Source: Halostagnicola sp. A-GB9-2
Lineage (GTDB): Archaea > Halobacteriota > Halobacteria > Halobacteriales > Natrialbaceae
DNA: 64,000 bases
Direction of reading: 5' to 3'
NCBI RefSeq assembly: GCF_030068615.1
Contig: NZ_JASJOC010000009.1
Span: 60,798 to 124,797, forward strand
Of the stretch, positions 55,138-62,740 are shown piece after piece (position 1 is the first letter of the stretch; every line of letters starts with the position of its first letter). The translations under genes were made by a program, and so were the position numbers. Under the pieces are notes generated by a model, which saw only the letters and a list, made by a program, of their open reading frames with translations, had not been told where the DNA came from and did no database searches.

Positions 55138-55920
55138 ATGGACATTCTATATTCTGCGTTTAGTTTAATCGCGGTTATATTACTTCTCGTGCCGGGGATA
55201 GTAGCCATCGAAGTATATTACCGAAAGGTAGGAATGCGAACTAATCTAAATCGTCTCCAACGGATAGTCTTCAGCATCTTTCTGAGTCTGTTATCGTTGG
55301 CTGTCTTATATCTATCCACTGGCATACACTTTGAGACAATTGAATCTTCAGCTGAATCATTGGCGAATTGGTTTGGTATACTCTCAGATGGTCAGTTACT
55401 CTCTTTAGCCCTCCCCGTGATTATAGCTTTCTACACCATACATTTCCTATTTACAATTGTCCTTGGGTACTTATTTGGAGTTTATAGGAATTCTCATACG
55501 TTCAATAACCAAGTCCTCGACCGTCGTCCCCCCTGGCATTATGCCTTCCAAGAGTCAAAGAGTGAGGAGATAGAAGTAATTCTTGAAGATGGATCGATAA
55601 TCAGAGGCCAATTCAACGAAGCTGCTTGGGACAAACGCGACCACGATTTGTATATAGAAGAGCCAAAGGAAATAAAATACGCCTACGGCGATGGCGATGG
55701 GCATACAACATCTTTGGGCCGTAGCATGCTGATCAAGGAGCCAGCAATTTCGTATGTCGTGTTTACCGAAGAAGACCCGTATACAAACATCTCTCTTTCG
55801 TTTGGAAATCTGGTAGAGCAATATCGGGACCAAATATCCGACGAAATCAGAAATTCATACATCCAAAAAACGATGGTGGATTTCAGTAAGAACGAACCGG
55901 ATTCCGAAGACGAAGATTGA
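55138..55920 (+). CDS. membrane protein with C-terminal soluble domain (DUF6338-like)
   Basis: 260 residues. Three N-terminal helices (AFSLIAVILLLVPGIVAIEV, IVFSIFLSLLSLAVLYLSTG, LLSLALPVIIAFYTIHFLFT) are followed by a cytoplasmic domain with RRPPWHYAFQESKSEEIEVI and EDGSIIRGQFNEAAWDKRDH. The layout resembles DUF6338-family proteins, though this is by pattern. Base composition is much lower in GC than the host. TATA CATATATA lies 24-31 bases upstream. Possible anti-phage or exclusion role; no proof. Confidence 0.6.
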   Translation: MDILYSAFSLIAVILLLVPGIVAIEVYYRKVGMRTNLNRLQRIVFSIFLSLLSLAVLYLSTGIHFETIESSAESLANWFGILSDGQLLSLALPVIIAFYTIHFLFTIVLGYLFGVYRNSHTFNNQVLDRRPPWHYAFQESKSEEIEVILEDGSIIRGQFNEAAWDKRDHDLYIEEPKEIKYAYGDGDGHTTSLGRSMLIKEPAISYVVFTEEDPYTNISLSFGNLVEQYRDQISDEIRNSYIQKTMVDFSKNEPDSEDED

Positions 55921-55927
55921 AACCAGA

Positions 55928-56401
55928 TCAGCTACCAGGAAGTTTTTCTAATATATTGTCGAGTTTGCTGTTGTTTGTGTAGTTTCTGTGGTTAGAGTAT
56001 ACATATTGCAAAAGACGGTCTAGAGGTATGTTATTGTATTCTGACTTGGTTTTTTCTACCTGTTCGAGCAGGTCTTCGAACTCTTCAGCATCATTGTTCT
56101 CCTGGATTTGTTCAATAATTCTCTCACCAAACCCAGTTAACGTGTAGATGTATGTTTCCTTTCCACTCCGGTTTGTCCGTATTGTCCGATCAATAATCCC
56201 GCGATTTTCCAACTCCTCAAGTGCTGCGTGAAGTTCCTTTGAGAACGGCCCAAAGTCATCAGACCGATACATGAATGTTTTCTCAACGTCGGTTTCTTTT
56301 TGCGAAAGGAATACTAATTTTTGAAAACGCGTAGCCCCCTCTACAGACTCCTTGCCATTGGCGTACAACATCGCAAGGGGTAATAGAATCTCTTGGGTCA
56401 T
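55928..56401 (-). CDS. YwgA/Panacea-like winged-helix protein
   Basis: 157 residues. GATRFQKLVFLSQKETDVEK, YRSDDFGPFSKELHAALEEL and ENRGIIDRTIRTNRSGKETY form a winged-helix-like fold similar to YwgA/Panacea (SocA-like) antitoxin or sensor domains. A C-terminal helical part has LLEQVEKTKSEYNNIPLDRL. It is convergent with the membrane protein, seven bases apart, and equally AT-rich, so the two may have arrived as a unit. Function inferred. Confidence 0.55.
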   Translation of the reverse strand: MTQEILLPLAMLYANGKESVEGATRFQKLVFLSQKETDVEKTFMYRSDDFGPFSKELHAALEELENRGIIDRTIRTNRSGKETYIYTLTGFGERIIEQIQENNDAEEFEDLLEQVEKTKSEYNNIPLDRLLQYVYSNHRNYTNNSKLDNILEKLPGS

Positions 56402-56532
56402 TGTTGGCGTTCTAAGGATTATTTTTCCTACCTTAATCTTCTAGAGCACACCAATAAATGTTTACTCCTGGCTTTTGCCGGGTGGGAACGATCCAAGACC
56501 TAAAGACAGGTCTTGATCCTTCGTATCTACAA

Positions 56533-56718
56533 CTAAAGCCTGCTGGCACACTCGAGATTGACTTCCTCGACCGGCTCGCGCCCTTCAGGAACCCACTTGT
56601 TGCCAGTCCACCGATACTCGATACGCATGTGACCACCATTGGCGAGCGGTTCAAACACTATCTTCCGTGCAATGTCGTCGATACCGGTCCACTGGACATC
56701 GAACGCGCCAGCCATCAT
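56533..56718 (-). CDS. small protein, second element operon
   Basis: 61 residues from ATG 56718 (overlaps the SWIM stop as ATGA). AFDVQWTGIDDIARKIVFEP and MRIEYRWTGNKWVPEGREPV suggest a small beta-rich fold. Unknown function. Last gene of the second element operon. Confidence 0.6.
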   Translation of the reverse strand: MMAGAFDVQWTGIDDIARKIVFEPLANGGHMRIEYRWTGNKWVPEGREPVEEVNLECASRL

Positions 56719-57047
56719 CCCCACCTGATTTCACCGGAAGTGTGCTCTCCCAACTGCTCGTCGACGACGTCCCGATCGACGCCCTCGGGAATCGGCCGCC
56801 GGGACGTCGCGAACAGCGCGCGGTGGATGTGCTTGCAGGTTACGTTCCTGTATGTCGAATCCGGACACTCGCAGTTCGAGAGTCCCTCGAGGTCGACGAG
56901 GTACTCCGAGCCGCTTTCGGAGACGACCAGGAACAGGTCGTCAGCGCCGCGAACGCGCGGGTCGTCCTCGAGGACGGTGAGGTACTGCTCGAGAGCGCGC
57001 TGCTCGCGATCGCCGAGGTCAGCCTGTGGGAATTCGGCGACCGCCAT
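56715..57047 (-). CDS. SWIM zinc-finger protein
   Basis: 110 residues from ATG 57047. SGSEYLVDLEGLSNCECPDS and TYRNVTCKHIHRALFA contain the SWIM CxC-x(n)-CxH zinc motif, which in other proteins mediates DNA or protein binding. The start overlaps the preceding stop (TGATG). It is probably part of a nucleoprotein complex of the element; the role is inferred from family. Confidence 0.8.
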   Translation of the reverse strand: MAVAEFPQADLGDREQRALEQYLTVLEDDPRVRGADDLFLVVSESGSEYLVDLEGLSNCECPDSTYRNVTCKHIHRALFATSRRPIPEGVDRDVVDEQLGEHTSGEIRWG

Positions 57048-57343
57048 CAAAAACCACCGTCGATGGTGTCGATGTCACGGTCATGGCGCTCGACGGTTTC
57101 CTCGAGGTCCTTGAGGCGTTCGTCGATCGCTTCGTGCGACTCGACAATGTGCTCGGCGATCGTCTCGTCGTCCTCTCCGAGTTCGTCGAGTTGTTCCTCG
57201 ATATCGTCGAGTCGTTCGGCAAGCGTGCACGACGGACAGTCACGCTCGCGGTGAAACACCATGATTGTCCCGCACTGAACACAGTAGGAGAGCCCGTCCG
57301 GGAGGTCCGGGCTCGGCTCGTAGCCAGGGCCGTTGAACGGCAT
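57047..57343 (-). CDS. zinc-ribbon coiled-coil protein
   Basis: 98 residues from ATG 57343. A ribbon with YCVQCGTIMVFHRERDCPSC is followed by a coiled coil DIEEQLDELGEDDETIAEHI, IDERLKDLEETVERHDRDID and the end TIDGGF. The coiled coil could oligomerise with the long coiled coil of the HerA-like ATPase nearby; this is speculation. Coupled to its upstream gene (TGATG). Confidence 0.7.
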   Translation of the reverse strand: MPFNGPGYEPSPDLPDGLSYCVQCGTIMVFHRERDCPSCTLAERLDDIEEQLDELGEDDETIAEHIVESHEAIDERLKDLEETVERHDRDIDTIDGGF

Positions 57344-57876
57344 CACTCGCTCACCTCCTGGTCGCCGTCGCGATCGTGAACTCGAGCAGTGACTTCGAGC
57401 CTCGAGCGCGGGAACGCGTACCCCTGCAGTGGTCCAAGATCGGTGCTCGTCCGCTCTGCGTACTTGATGACGACGACGTCATCGTCAGCTGGGTACTCGG
57501 GGTTGCACTCCGCGACTGTCTTCCCGCCCCGGGCGTCGACCTCGTTGGCCGGCTCGAGGGGCGTTCGAACGACGACCATCGTCTTGTCGCTGTCGTCCTC
57601 GCGATCCTCGACGTGATCGCCGACGTCGACGGGGCCGAGATCGAGTTCGGCTTCTGCAGCCTCTTTCATTTCCTGGGTTCGCCGCGCGTGAAGGTTGTCG
57701 TCGTCTCGGGTCTCATCCTCGCGGAGTTCGGCGTGATCCGACTCGCCGCCATCACACCGCACTTCCGGTGCAGTCGTCGCCTTCGCACGTTCGATTTCGA
57801 GTGCCTCCGCGTGGAACTCGTCTTCTAGGCGCGGTTCGGCGTCCTCCTCGCGAACGTCTTTCGAGGTAATCGCCAT
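57343..57876 (-). CDS. hypothetical protein, second element operon
   Basis: 177 residues from ATG 57876. An acidic N-terminal half (AITSKDVREEDAEPRLEDEF, VRCDGGESDHAELREDETRD) and a C-terminal beta-rich half with MVVVRTPLEPANEVDARGGK and DDDVVVIKYAERTSTDLGPL. No motif recognised. Starts one base after the small upstream gene. Confidence 0.65.
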   Translation of the reverse strand: MAITSKDVREEDAEPRLEDEFHAEALEIERAKATTAPEVRCDGGESDHAELREDETRDDDNLHARRTQEMKEAAEAELDLGPVDVGDHVEDREDDSDKTMVVVRTPLEPANEVDARGGKTVAECNPEYPADDDVVVIKYAERTSTDLGPLQGYAFPRSRLEVTARVHDRDGDQEVSE

Positions 57877-57877
57877 T

Positions 57878-58069
57878 TCAGATCGCCTCCGCGACTGCGT
57901 TCTCGAGGGCGTCGGTCGCGAACTGCCGTGCAACGTGAAAAACGTCGAAATCTGGGAGTTCATCGGCCATTGCCGTGTGCTCGCCAGCGACCGCACTTAG
58001 GTCGACTTGGGTGGTTTCCGTTTCCGATTCGTCCGTAACCGTCTTTTGTGGGGTTGTCGTAGTTGACAT
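57878..58069 (-). CDS. small protein, first gene of the second element operon
   Basis: 63 residues. STTTTPQKTVTDESETETTQ then VDLSAVAGEHTAMADELPDF and VFHVARQFATDALENAVAEA, a short helical protein. Unknown function. Downstream of the cloverleaf and operator array, so probably controlled by them. Confidence 0.6.
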   Translation of the reverse strand: MSTTTTPQKTVTDESETETTQVDLSAVAGEHTAMADELPDFDVFHVARQFATDALENAVAEAI

Positions 58070-58081
58070 TGCCTTATCCAG

Positions 58082-58134
58082 GCACGGGGTCAGTGTCTCA
58101 GCACTGGCCTCAGATTTTCCGAGGCATCCCGTGC
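58082..58134 (-). promoter_or_regulatory. three-stem cloverleaf in the leader of the second element operon
   Basis: Perfect nested pairing: outer stem GCACGGG (58082-58088)/CCCGTGC (58128-58134), hairpin CAGTG (58091-58095)/CACTG (58102-58106) and hairpin GCCTC (58107-58111)/GAGGC (58121-58125). It forms a three-way junction twelve bases upstream of ATG 58069 on the minus strand. It could be an RNA leader that controls translation or a DNA structure for a replication or recombination protein. Confidence 0.5.
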
Positions 58135-58145
58135 TCAGTTACTAC

Positions 58146-58247
58146 TTTGCACTGGTGCATATTAAGTGTTTTGCAGTAGCGCAAACGTATGCATAGGCGC
58201 AAAGTTTTAGACAGTTGAGGAAGAAGGTTCATTTGCAATGGCGCAAA
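58146..58247. promoter_or_regulatory. array of four TTTGC-N6-GCAAA operators
   Basis: Sites at 58146-58161 (TTTGC ACTGGT GCATA), 58170-58185 (TTTGC AGTAGC GCAAA), 58188-58203 (TATGC ATAGGC GCAAA) and 58232-58247 (TTTGC AATGGC GCAAA). The last overlaps the ATG at 58238. They lie between divergent genes, so one regulator may control both the second operon and the HerA-like gene cluster. The regulator is not identified. Confidence 0.7.
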
Positions 58248-58486
58248 ATCAAACACCCAGAATGGGACGGTACCGTGCGATCATGACGGACACGGACCGC
58301 GAGTATATCTCGGGCGAGGGCGACGCATCGGAGTCGCAGCGGATGCAATCTGTCTCGCGTGTACGCTCGCGGATCAATGATGAGTTGACGAGCGACATCG
58401 AAATTCTCGAGGAACACCATCCGGAATTGCTCGAAGAACTGCGCGATGTCGTCTGTGAAGGTGATCCCGATGAGCACGGCGACTAA
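58238..58486 (+). CDS. small conserved haloarchaeal protein upstream of the HerA-like ATPase
   Basis: 82 residues. GRYRAIMTDTDREYISGEGD, RMQSVSRVRSRINDELTSDI and LEEHHPELLEELRDVVCEGD form a helical protein of a type seen in many haloarchaeal plasmids and viruses. The start lies in the fourth operator. It overlaps the ATPase gene by 17 bases. Function unknown; possibly a regulator or partner of the ATPase. Confidence 0.75.
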   Translation: MAQNQTPRMGRYRAIMTDTDREYISGEGDASESQRMQSVSRVRSRINDELTSDIEILEEHHPELLEELRDVVCEGDPDEHGD

Positions 58487-60257
58487 ACCTGACGGCGGTC
58501 ACGACCAGGACCAGACTGTCTCCGTCGGCGAAACCACTGCCGGAGAAGCCTACGAACTCCCCGTTGAGGACATCCTCACGGGCCGGCTGTTCGCGACCGG
58601 CAAGTCCGGCGCTGGGAAGTCGAACACCGGGTCCGTCGTCGCTGAGGAACTCCTCGAGCGCGGGCATCCACTCCTGATCGTCGACGTCGACGGCGAGTAC
58701 TGGGGACTCAAGGAAACATACGAAGTCCTCCACGTAGGCGCGACCGAAGAGTGCGATCTCCAGGTGACCGCCGATCACGCCGAGAAGCTCGCCGAGCTCG
58801 CCCTCGAGCAACACGTCCCGATCGTGCTCGATGTCTCGGGTTACGTCGACGGCGACGACGCCGACGCCCTAGTCCGCGAAACTGCTCGTGAGCTCTTCGC
58901 GAAAGAGCAGCAGGCGATGCAACCGTTCCTGCTTCTCGTCGAGGAGATTCACGAGTACATCCCCCAACAAGGATCGGCTGGCGACGTTGGGGACGTTCTC
59001 ACGCGCATCGCGAAGCGTGGTCGCAAGCGCGGCCTCGGGATCGCCGGCTTCAGCCAGCGCCCCGCCGACGTCGACAAGGCGTTCATCACCCAGGCGGACT
59101 GTCTCGTCTGGCATCGACTCACCTGGGGGAACGACGTCGACGTCGTCCGGGACGTGATCGGTTCCGACCACGCCGACGCTGTCTCAAGTCTCGAGGATGG
59201 CGAGGCGTTCGTGCAAGCCGATTGGGATGAAAAAGACGTCGAGCAGGTTCAGTTCCGTCGGAAGCGGACCTTCGATGCCGGCGCGACACCTGGGCTCGAC
59301 GACATCGACCGGCCTGAACTCAAGTCGATCGACGGGGATATCGTCGACGAGCTCGCGGAGATCTCCGACGCCGCCGACCAGCGTCGCGACGAGGTCGCCC
59401 GCCTTGAGCAACGCCTCGATGAGAAAGACGAGCGCATCGAGGAGCTGAAACAGGAGCGTGATCAGGCCCAGGACGTCAGCAACGCCGCGACCCAGCTAGC
59501 CGAGGCACTCTCGGGCGGGGACAGCGACGATGTCGGCGTTCCGGAGGACTTCGAAGACCAACTCGAGAGCAAAAACGAGACGATCGCCAAGCTTCGCGAT
59601 CGCGTCGACACCCTCGAGGACGAACTGGAAGATATCCAGGACGAACGCGACGACCTCGCGACCGAGGTCGAACGACTCCGGGGGATCGAAGATCGCGTCG
59701 ACGAAGCCGAACGTATCGAGGACCGGATGAACGAAATCGAAGTGTGGTTCGCGAGCGCTCCGGACGGGTTGCGGTCGACTGACGAGAAAGCGCAGGAACT
59801 GTTCGCGACGATCGGCGACCAGGACGACGTCGGCGACGAGGTTGCGGCGCTTCGGGATCGTCTCGAGGACGCACAAGAAACGATCGAACAACTTCAAGCC
59901 GAAAAGGAACGCCTCGAGGAGAGTGGCGGCAACACGGAGGATGATCTTGGGGATCTCGTCCAGCACGACGCTGTCCAAAGCGCCGTCGACGTCGCGAAGG
60001 ACAACTGCGATCGTTCCGGTGAGCACGTTGATCGGGTGTTGGCTGTCCTCGCGAGCTCCGATGGCGGGCCGTTATCGGTGGGTGAGATCGAACCACTAAC
60101 CGAAGGATCGGACACGACGGTTCGGCAAGCGTGCAAGGCGCTGTTCGAGGCTGGCGTCGTTCGACGAGAGAACGATGGACGGGCGCACGCCTACGCGCTC
60201 GACGAGGACTTTCTCGAGCGCCGAATAGAAGTCGCAGAACAGCAAGCCGGCGATTAG
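58470..60257 (+). CDS. HerA/VirB4-like ATPase with long coiled coil and C-terminal winged helix
   Basis: 595 residues from ATG 58470. ATPase domain: Walker A FATGKSGAGKSNT (about 41-53), Walker B FLLLVEEIHEY (about 152-162), further motifs RIAKRGRKRGLGIAGFSQRP and TQADCLVWHRLTWGNDVDVV. Then about 200 residues of heptad-rich coiled coil (RLDEKDERIEELKQERDQAQ, IAKLRDRVDTLEDELEDIQD). The C-terminus (VDRVLAVLASSDGGPLSVGE onward) is a winged helix. Such ATPases pump or pair DNA ends or package DNA. The coiled coil suggests an SMC-like arm. Probably the element's DNA-handling motor. Confidence 0.85.
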   Translation: MSTATKPDGGHDQDQTVSVGETTAGEAYELPVEDILTGRLFATGKSGAGKSNTGSVVAEELLERGHPLLIVDVDGEYWGLKETYEVLHVGATEECDLQVTADHAEKLAELALEQHVPIVLDVSGYVDGDDADALVRETARELFAKEQQAMQPFLLLVEEIHEYIPQQGSAGDVGDVLTRIAKRGRKRGLGIAGFSQRPADVDKAFITQADCLVWHRLTWGNDVDVVRDVIGSDHADAVSSLEDGEAFVQADWDEKDVEQVQFRRKRTFDAGATPGLDDIDRPELKSIDGDIVDELAEISDAADQRRDEVARLEQRLDEKDERIEELKQERDQAQDVSNAATQLAEALSGGDSDDVGVPEDFEDQLESKNETIAKLRDRVDTLEDELEDIQDERDDLATEVERLRGIEDRVDEAERIEDRMNEIEVWFASAPDGLRSTDEKAQELFATIGDQDDVGDEVAALRDRLEDAQETIEQLQAEKERLEESGGNTEDDLGDLVQHDAVQSAVDVAKDNCDRSGEHVDRVLAVLASSDGGPLSVGEIEPLTEGSDTTVRQACKALFEAGVVRRENDGRAHAYALDEDFLERRIEVAEQQAGD

Positions 60258-60263
60258 GTTCTT

Positions 60264-60407
60264 TTACAGGAAGAGGATCCCAAGGATAATTACTAAAATA
60301 GACACAACACCTAACGCCAGAAGGGCCGCAAGCCACTCTATACCCGAACGATCCCAGTCATTGTTTTCTGAAACGAATTTCCCATCTGAATCTCTCTTAG
60401 ATGTCAT
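60264..60407 (-). CDS. 47-residue single-helix membrane protein
   Basis: From ATG 60407 to TAA 60264. A polar N-terminus (TSKRDSDGKFVSENNDWDRS) leads into a C-terminal helix EWLAALLALGVVSILVIILG. It is likely a tail-anchored small membrane protein. It is convergent with the ATPase gene, six bases apart. No family recognised. Confidence 0.5.
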   Translation of the reverse strand: MTSKRDSDGKFVSENNDWDRSGIEWLAALLALGVVSILVIILGILFL

Positions 60408-60978
60408 ACATGCCGAATATCGTGGTGGCTATTAAATTATGTGTAGACTCAGGTACGAACACCTGCGGGAAGTGTCTCAGACCGGATTTTGTCATACAGC
60501 ACAGGGATCACAAGTTCTGTTATAATTGGGTGTTATGTAGTATAGGCGAAAACGAACTACATCATCACGTTTTATGAGGAATGCATGAATACCAGACTTT
60601 CGTCACAGTAATCGTGACCGCGTTTGACGGGTTCACGCGAAAAAACTGACCTGTCGTGATGCCATCACCGGGCATCTATATACGACCTTCGCACGCGGCG
60701 GAATCGGTTTAGCGTTCGTGGGTGCAAATGGCGTTAGGGTCGCCATTGCTCTCGCGATAACCGCATGGATGCTTGCGATGGTCGCCTGGACAGGCGAATT
60801 GTACGTAGATTACCGCCAGAGCGGGTAACGCTCTTGGTGGCACCTTCTCCACATGCCACATTGTGTGATATGTGGTACGGGTTTGTCTATGCTATAGAGT
60901 CCTATTAAATCTTTACGCACGGCTAATGGCACAGATAGTGGTTGTTATCGTATCTAAATCAGACCTAATACGGGACTT
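60408..60978. other. intergenic region with a possible gene remnant
   Basis: About 570 bases of lower-GC sequence. A frame in 60718-60828 with coding character but no proper start is listed separately. No other gene seen. This may be part of the right end of the integrated element. Confidence 0.4.
60718..60828 (+). pseudogene. possible membrane-protein remnant
   Basis: A 36-residue frame from GTG 60718 contains GVRVAIALAITAWMLAMVAW followed by TGELYVDYRQSG. Upstream codons in the same frame also look coding but run into a stop without an ATG. A small membrane protein or the decayed end of a larger one. Low confidence. Confidence 0.25.
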
Positions 60979-61338
60979 TCAATCATCTTTCCAATCAATA
61001 GATCGATCTCCGTTCCGCCACTCGTAATGCACCCACTCGAGTTCGTCGCGATGGTGCTCGAGCCACTCCGTCGGATCGTCGGTCGCGCAGAGAACCTCAT
61101 CCCACGCAGTGTGGCCCGAATCCAACACTCGATACGAGACGATCTCCCCTAACCCGTGGTACGAGCTCCGGAAGACGATCGCCTCGCGACCGCGGTCTCG
61201 AAGCGCTAGGAACTCGCCACTGACGAACCCCTTCTGCAGTCGGCGGACGATACTCGAGACGTCGTGATCGCGAAGCCGAAGGTACAACTCTGAGAGTTCG
61301 TGTTTGAGCACGAGCGGTTCGCGTTCGGCTTCTCGCAT
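60979..61338 (-). CDS. hypothetical haloarchaeal protein
   Basis: 119 residues from ATG 61338 (an earlier start at 61365 is possible). REAEREPLVLKHELSELYLR, VSSIVRRLQKGFVSGEFLAL, REAIVFRSSYHGLGEIVSYR and TEWLEHHRDELEWVHYEWRN suggest a compact alpha/beta protein with a conserved aromatic end. No motif recognised. Confidence 0.65.
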   Translation of the reverse strand: MREAEREPLVLKHELSELYLRLRDHDVSSIVRRLQKGFVSGEFLALRDRGREAIVFRSSYHGLGEIVSYRVLDSGHTAWDEVLCATDDPTEWLEHHRDELEWVHYEWRNGDRSIDWKDD

Positions 61339-61781
61339 ACCCAACGCCTCCGCTCGAACCCGCAAAGTCGTATCCAGGCCGCTTCCGACAGTTCCGATTT
61401 TAGCAGGCCGCTCGACTCACCGCTCGAAATCACCCGGTAGTTCATATAGGAGATCGTGGTAATTCCACTCACGCCAGGATTGTGGGCTTCCCCCCAGCCT
61501 GCTAATCCCCACCTGGCGTTCTACCCTTCCTTTCCCCCTCGAGGTCACGACACCCATTTCCACTCCAAATTAGTATATCAAACTGGCAACAAGATTGATG
61601 TGTGCATGCTCCAACATCTACTCGCGAACGGGAGGAATGGGGGGAATCTGTTGTTGCCAACAGATCGATTAACACACCAAAAATCGCCAGTCCTTCCCGA
61701 CGCATTTTCAGAGGCACGCTCCACTCGACGCCGTCCTTTTTGTGCGACGGTTTAAATACGAAACCGCGGCCAGACACCCCG
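61339..61781. other. intergenic region with a stem-closing inverted repeat
   Basis: About 440 bases. CGCCAGG (61472-61478) can pair with CCTGGCG (61512-61518) around a C-rich loop; possible small structured RNA. TATA-like TTTAAATACG (61751-61760) lies about 22-31 bases before ATG 61782. No gene seen. Confidence 0.4.
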
Positions 61782-61952
61782 ATGTCCGCAGATAGAGACG
61801 ACGATCTCCTGATCGCGGTGGCACTGACTCGATTCTCTGTCCAGTTCGAAGACGTCGATCCCGAGCTCGCCGAGCACGCCTGGCAGTTGGCGGCGGATCG
61901 GTTGCTCGAGTACGACGTCGGGCCCGAGGAGGCCGTGAACGATCTTTTATAA
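61782..61952 (+). CDS. small conserved helical protein
   Basis: 56 residues from ATG 61782. DRDDDLLIAVALTRFSVQFE and VDPELAEHAWQLAADRLLEY form two amphipathic helices, followed by GPEEAVNDLL. Leaderless promoter likely. Short helical proteins of this type are common in haloarchaea; function unknown. Confidence 0.6.
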   Translation: MSADRDDDLLIAVALTRFSVQFEDVDPELAEHAWQLAADRLLEYDVGPEEAVNDLL

Positions 61953-62001
61953 CACGGCCAATATCTCTTTCTGGCTCGTCTAACAATGACCGAATACGAA
62001 T

Positions 62002-62331
62002 ATGGCGGAGTATATAACAGATGTACGCTTTGGGTTTCGAGATTTTCTTCTCGGCTTCGCAGGTGGATATGCCGCAACATATGCATGGGATACAGAAAGT
62101 ACAATACTTTCTGGCATATATCTCGGCTCGCTCTACATTTTCTGTATGGTTACTCTCAAAATATACTCAAAAATGGCGAAGAAAATTCCAAAGTATGTGC
62201 GCAGGGTGAAGAAGGGACTTTCTTCGGAGGATAATGACGAACCCTCGAACAAAGTGTACAACACTCAAAGAATTCAAGGAGACTCCTCACGCAAATCAAA
62301 GCCATCTACACGATACCGTTTTAACGATTAG
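62002..62331 (+). CDS. small membrane protein, hypothetical
   Basis: 109 residues from ATG 62002. Hydrophobic segments FRDFLLGFAGGYAATYAW and ILSGIYLGSLYIFCMVTLKI are followed by a Lys-rich cytoplasmic tail (KIYSKMAKKIPKYVRRVKKG). Its base composition is AT-rich relative to the chromosome. A second frame from ATG 61986 is less credible. Function unknown. Confidence 0.5.
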   Translation: MAEYITDVRFGFRDFLLGFAGGYAATYAWDTESTILSGIYLGSLYIFCMVTLKIYSKMAKKIPKYVRRVKKGLSSEDNDEPSNKVYNTQRIQGDSSRKSKPSTRYRFND

Positions 62332-62740
62332 CACCTCGAGAAACCACACCGCACTGAGAAAAACAAGCCCTACCCGGTTTTTGCCAGTGCGAGGGTGGTG
62401 AATCTCAACCCACTGCGGGGTGAGACAGGGTGCAGTACCCTTACCCACGCCTCGGGTCCCCAAATTATTAACAGTTCTGATTGACTGACATTCCAGGGCT
62501 GTTGCAGTTTTGAATAAGTTATGTGCCCGATAGAGGCCCTGTATATCGCTTTTTGCAGTCTGTGAAACAGTCAGTGAAACTAATTTATCGATTCACAAGA
62601 CTTATGCCGAATACTGAAAGAGTTGCGATCACCCCTATCCCGGGCGGCCTGTAGGAACTTGAGGAGATGTTGGACGACGGTCACGGTCGCCTCCAGAATC
62701 GTACGCGAACTAACCGAAAGCAGACAACATAACATAATAA
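62332..62740. other. leader/intergenic region upstream of the S-layer gene
   Basis: About 400 bases with no convincing gene. Contains the near-direct repeat GTGAAACAGTCAGTGAAAC (62562-62580) and AT-rich DNA near the S-layer start, consistent with a strong promoter and 5' leader. A minus-strand frame here lacks support. Confidence 0.45.

Noticed and set aside
47683..61000. Calling the element a provirus
   Set aside because: No capsid, spike, portal or terminase was recognised. Plasmid-type features are clear, while viral hallmark genes are absent.
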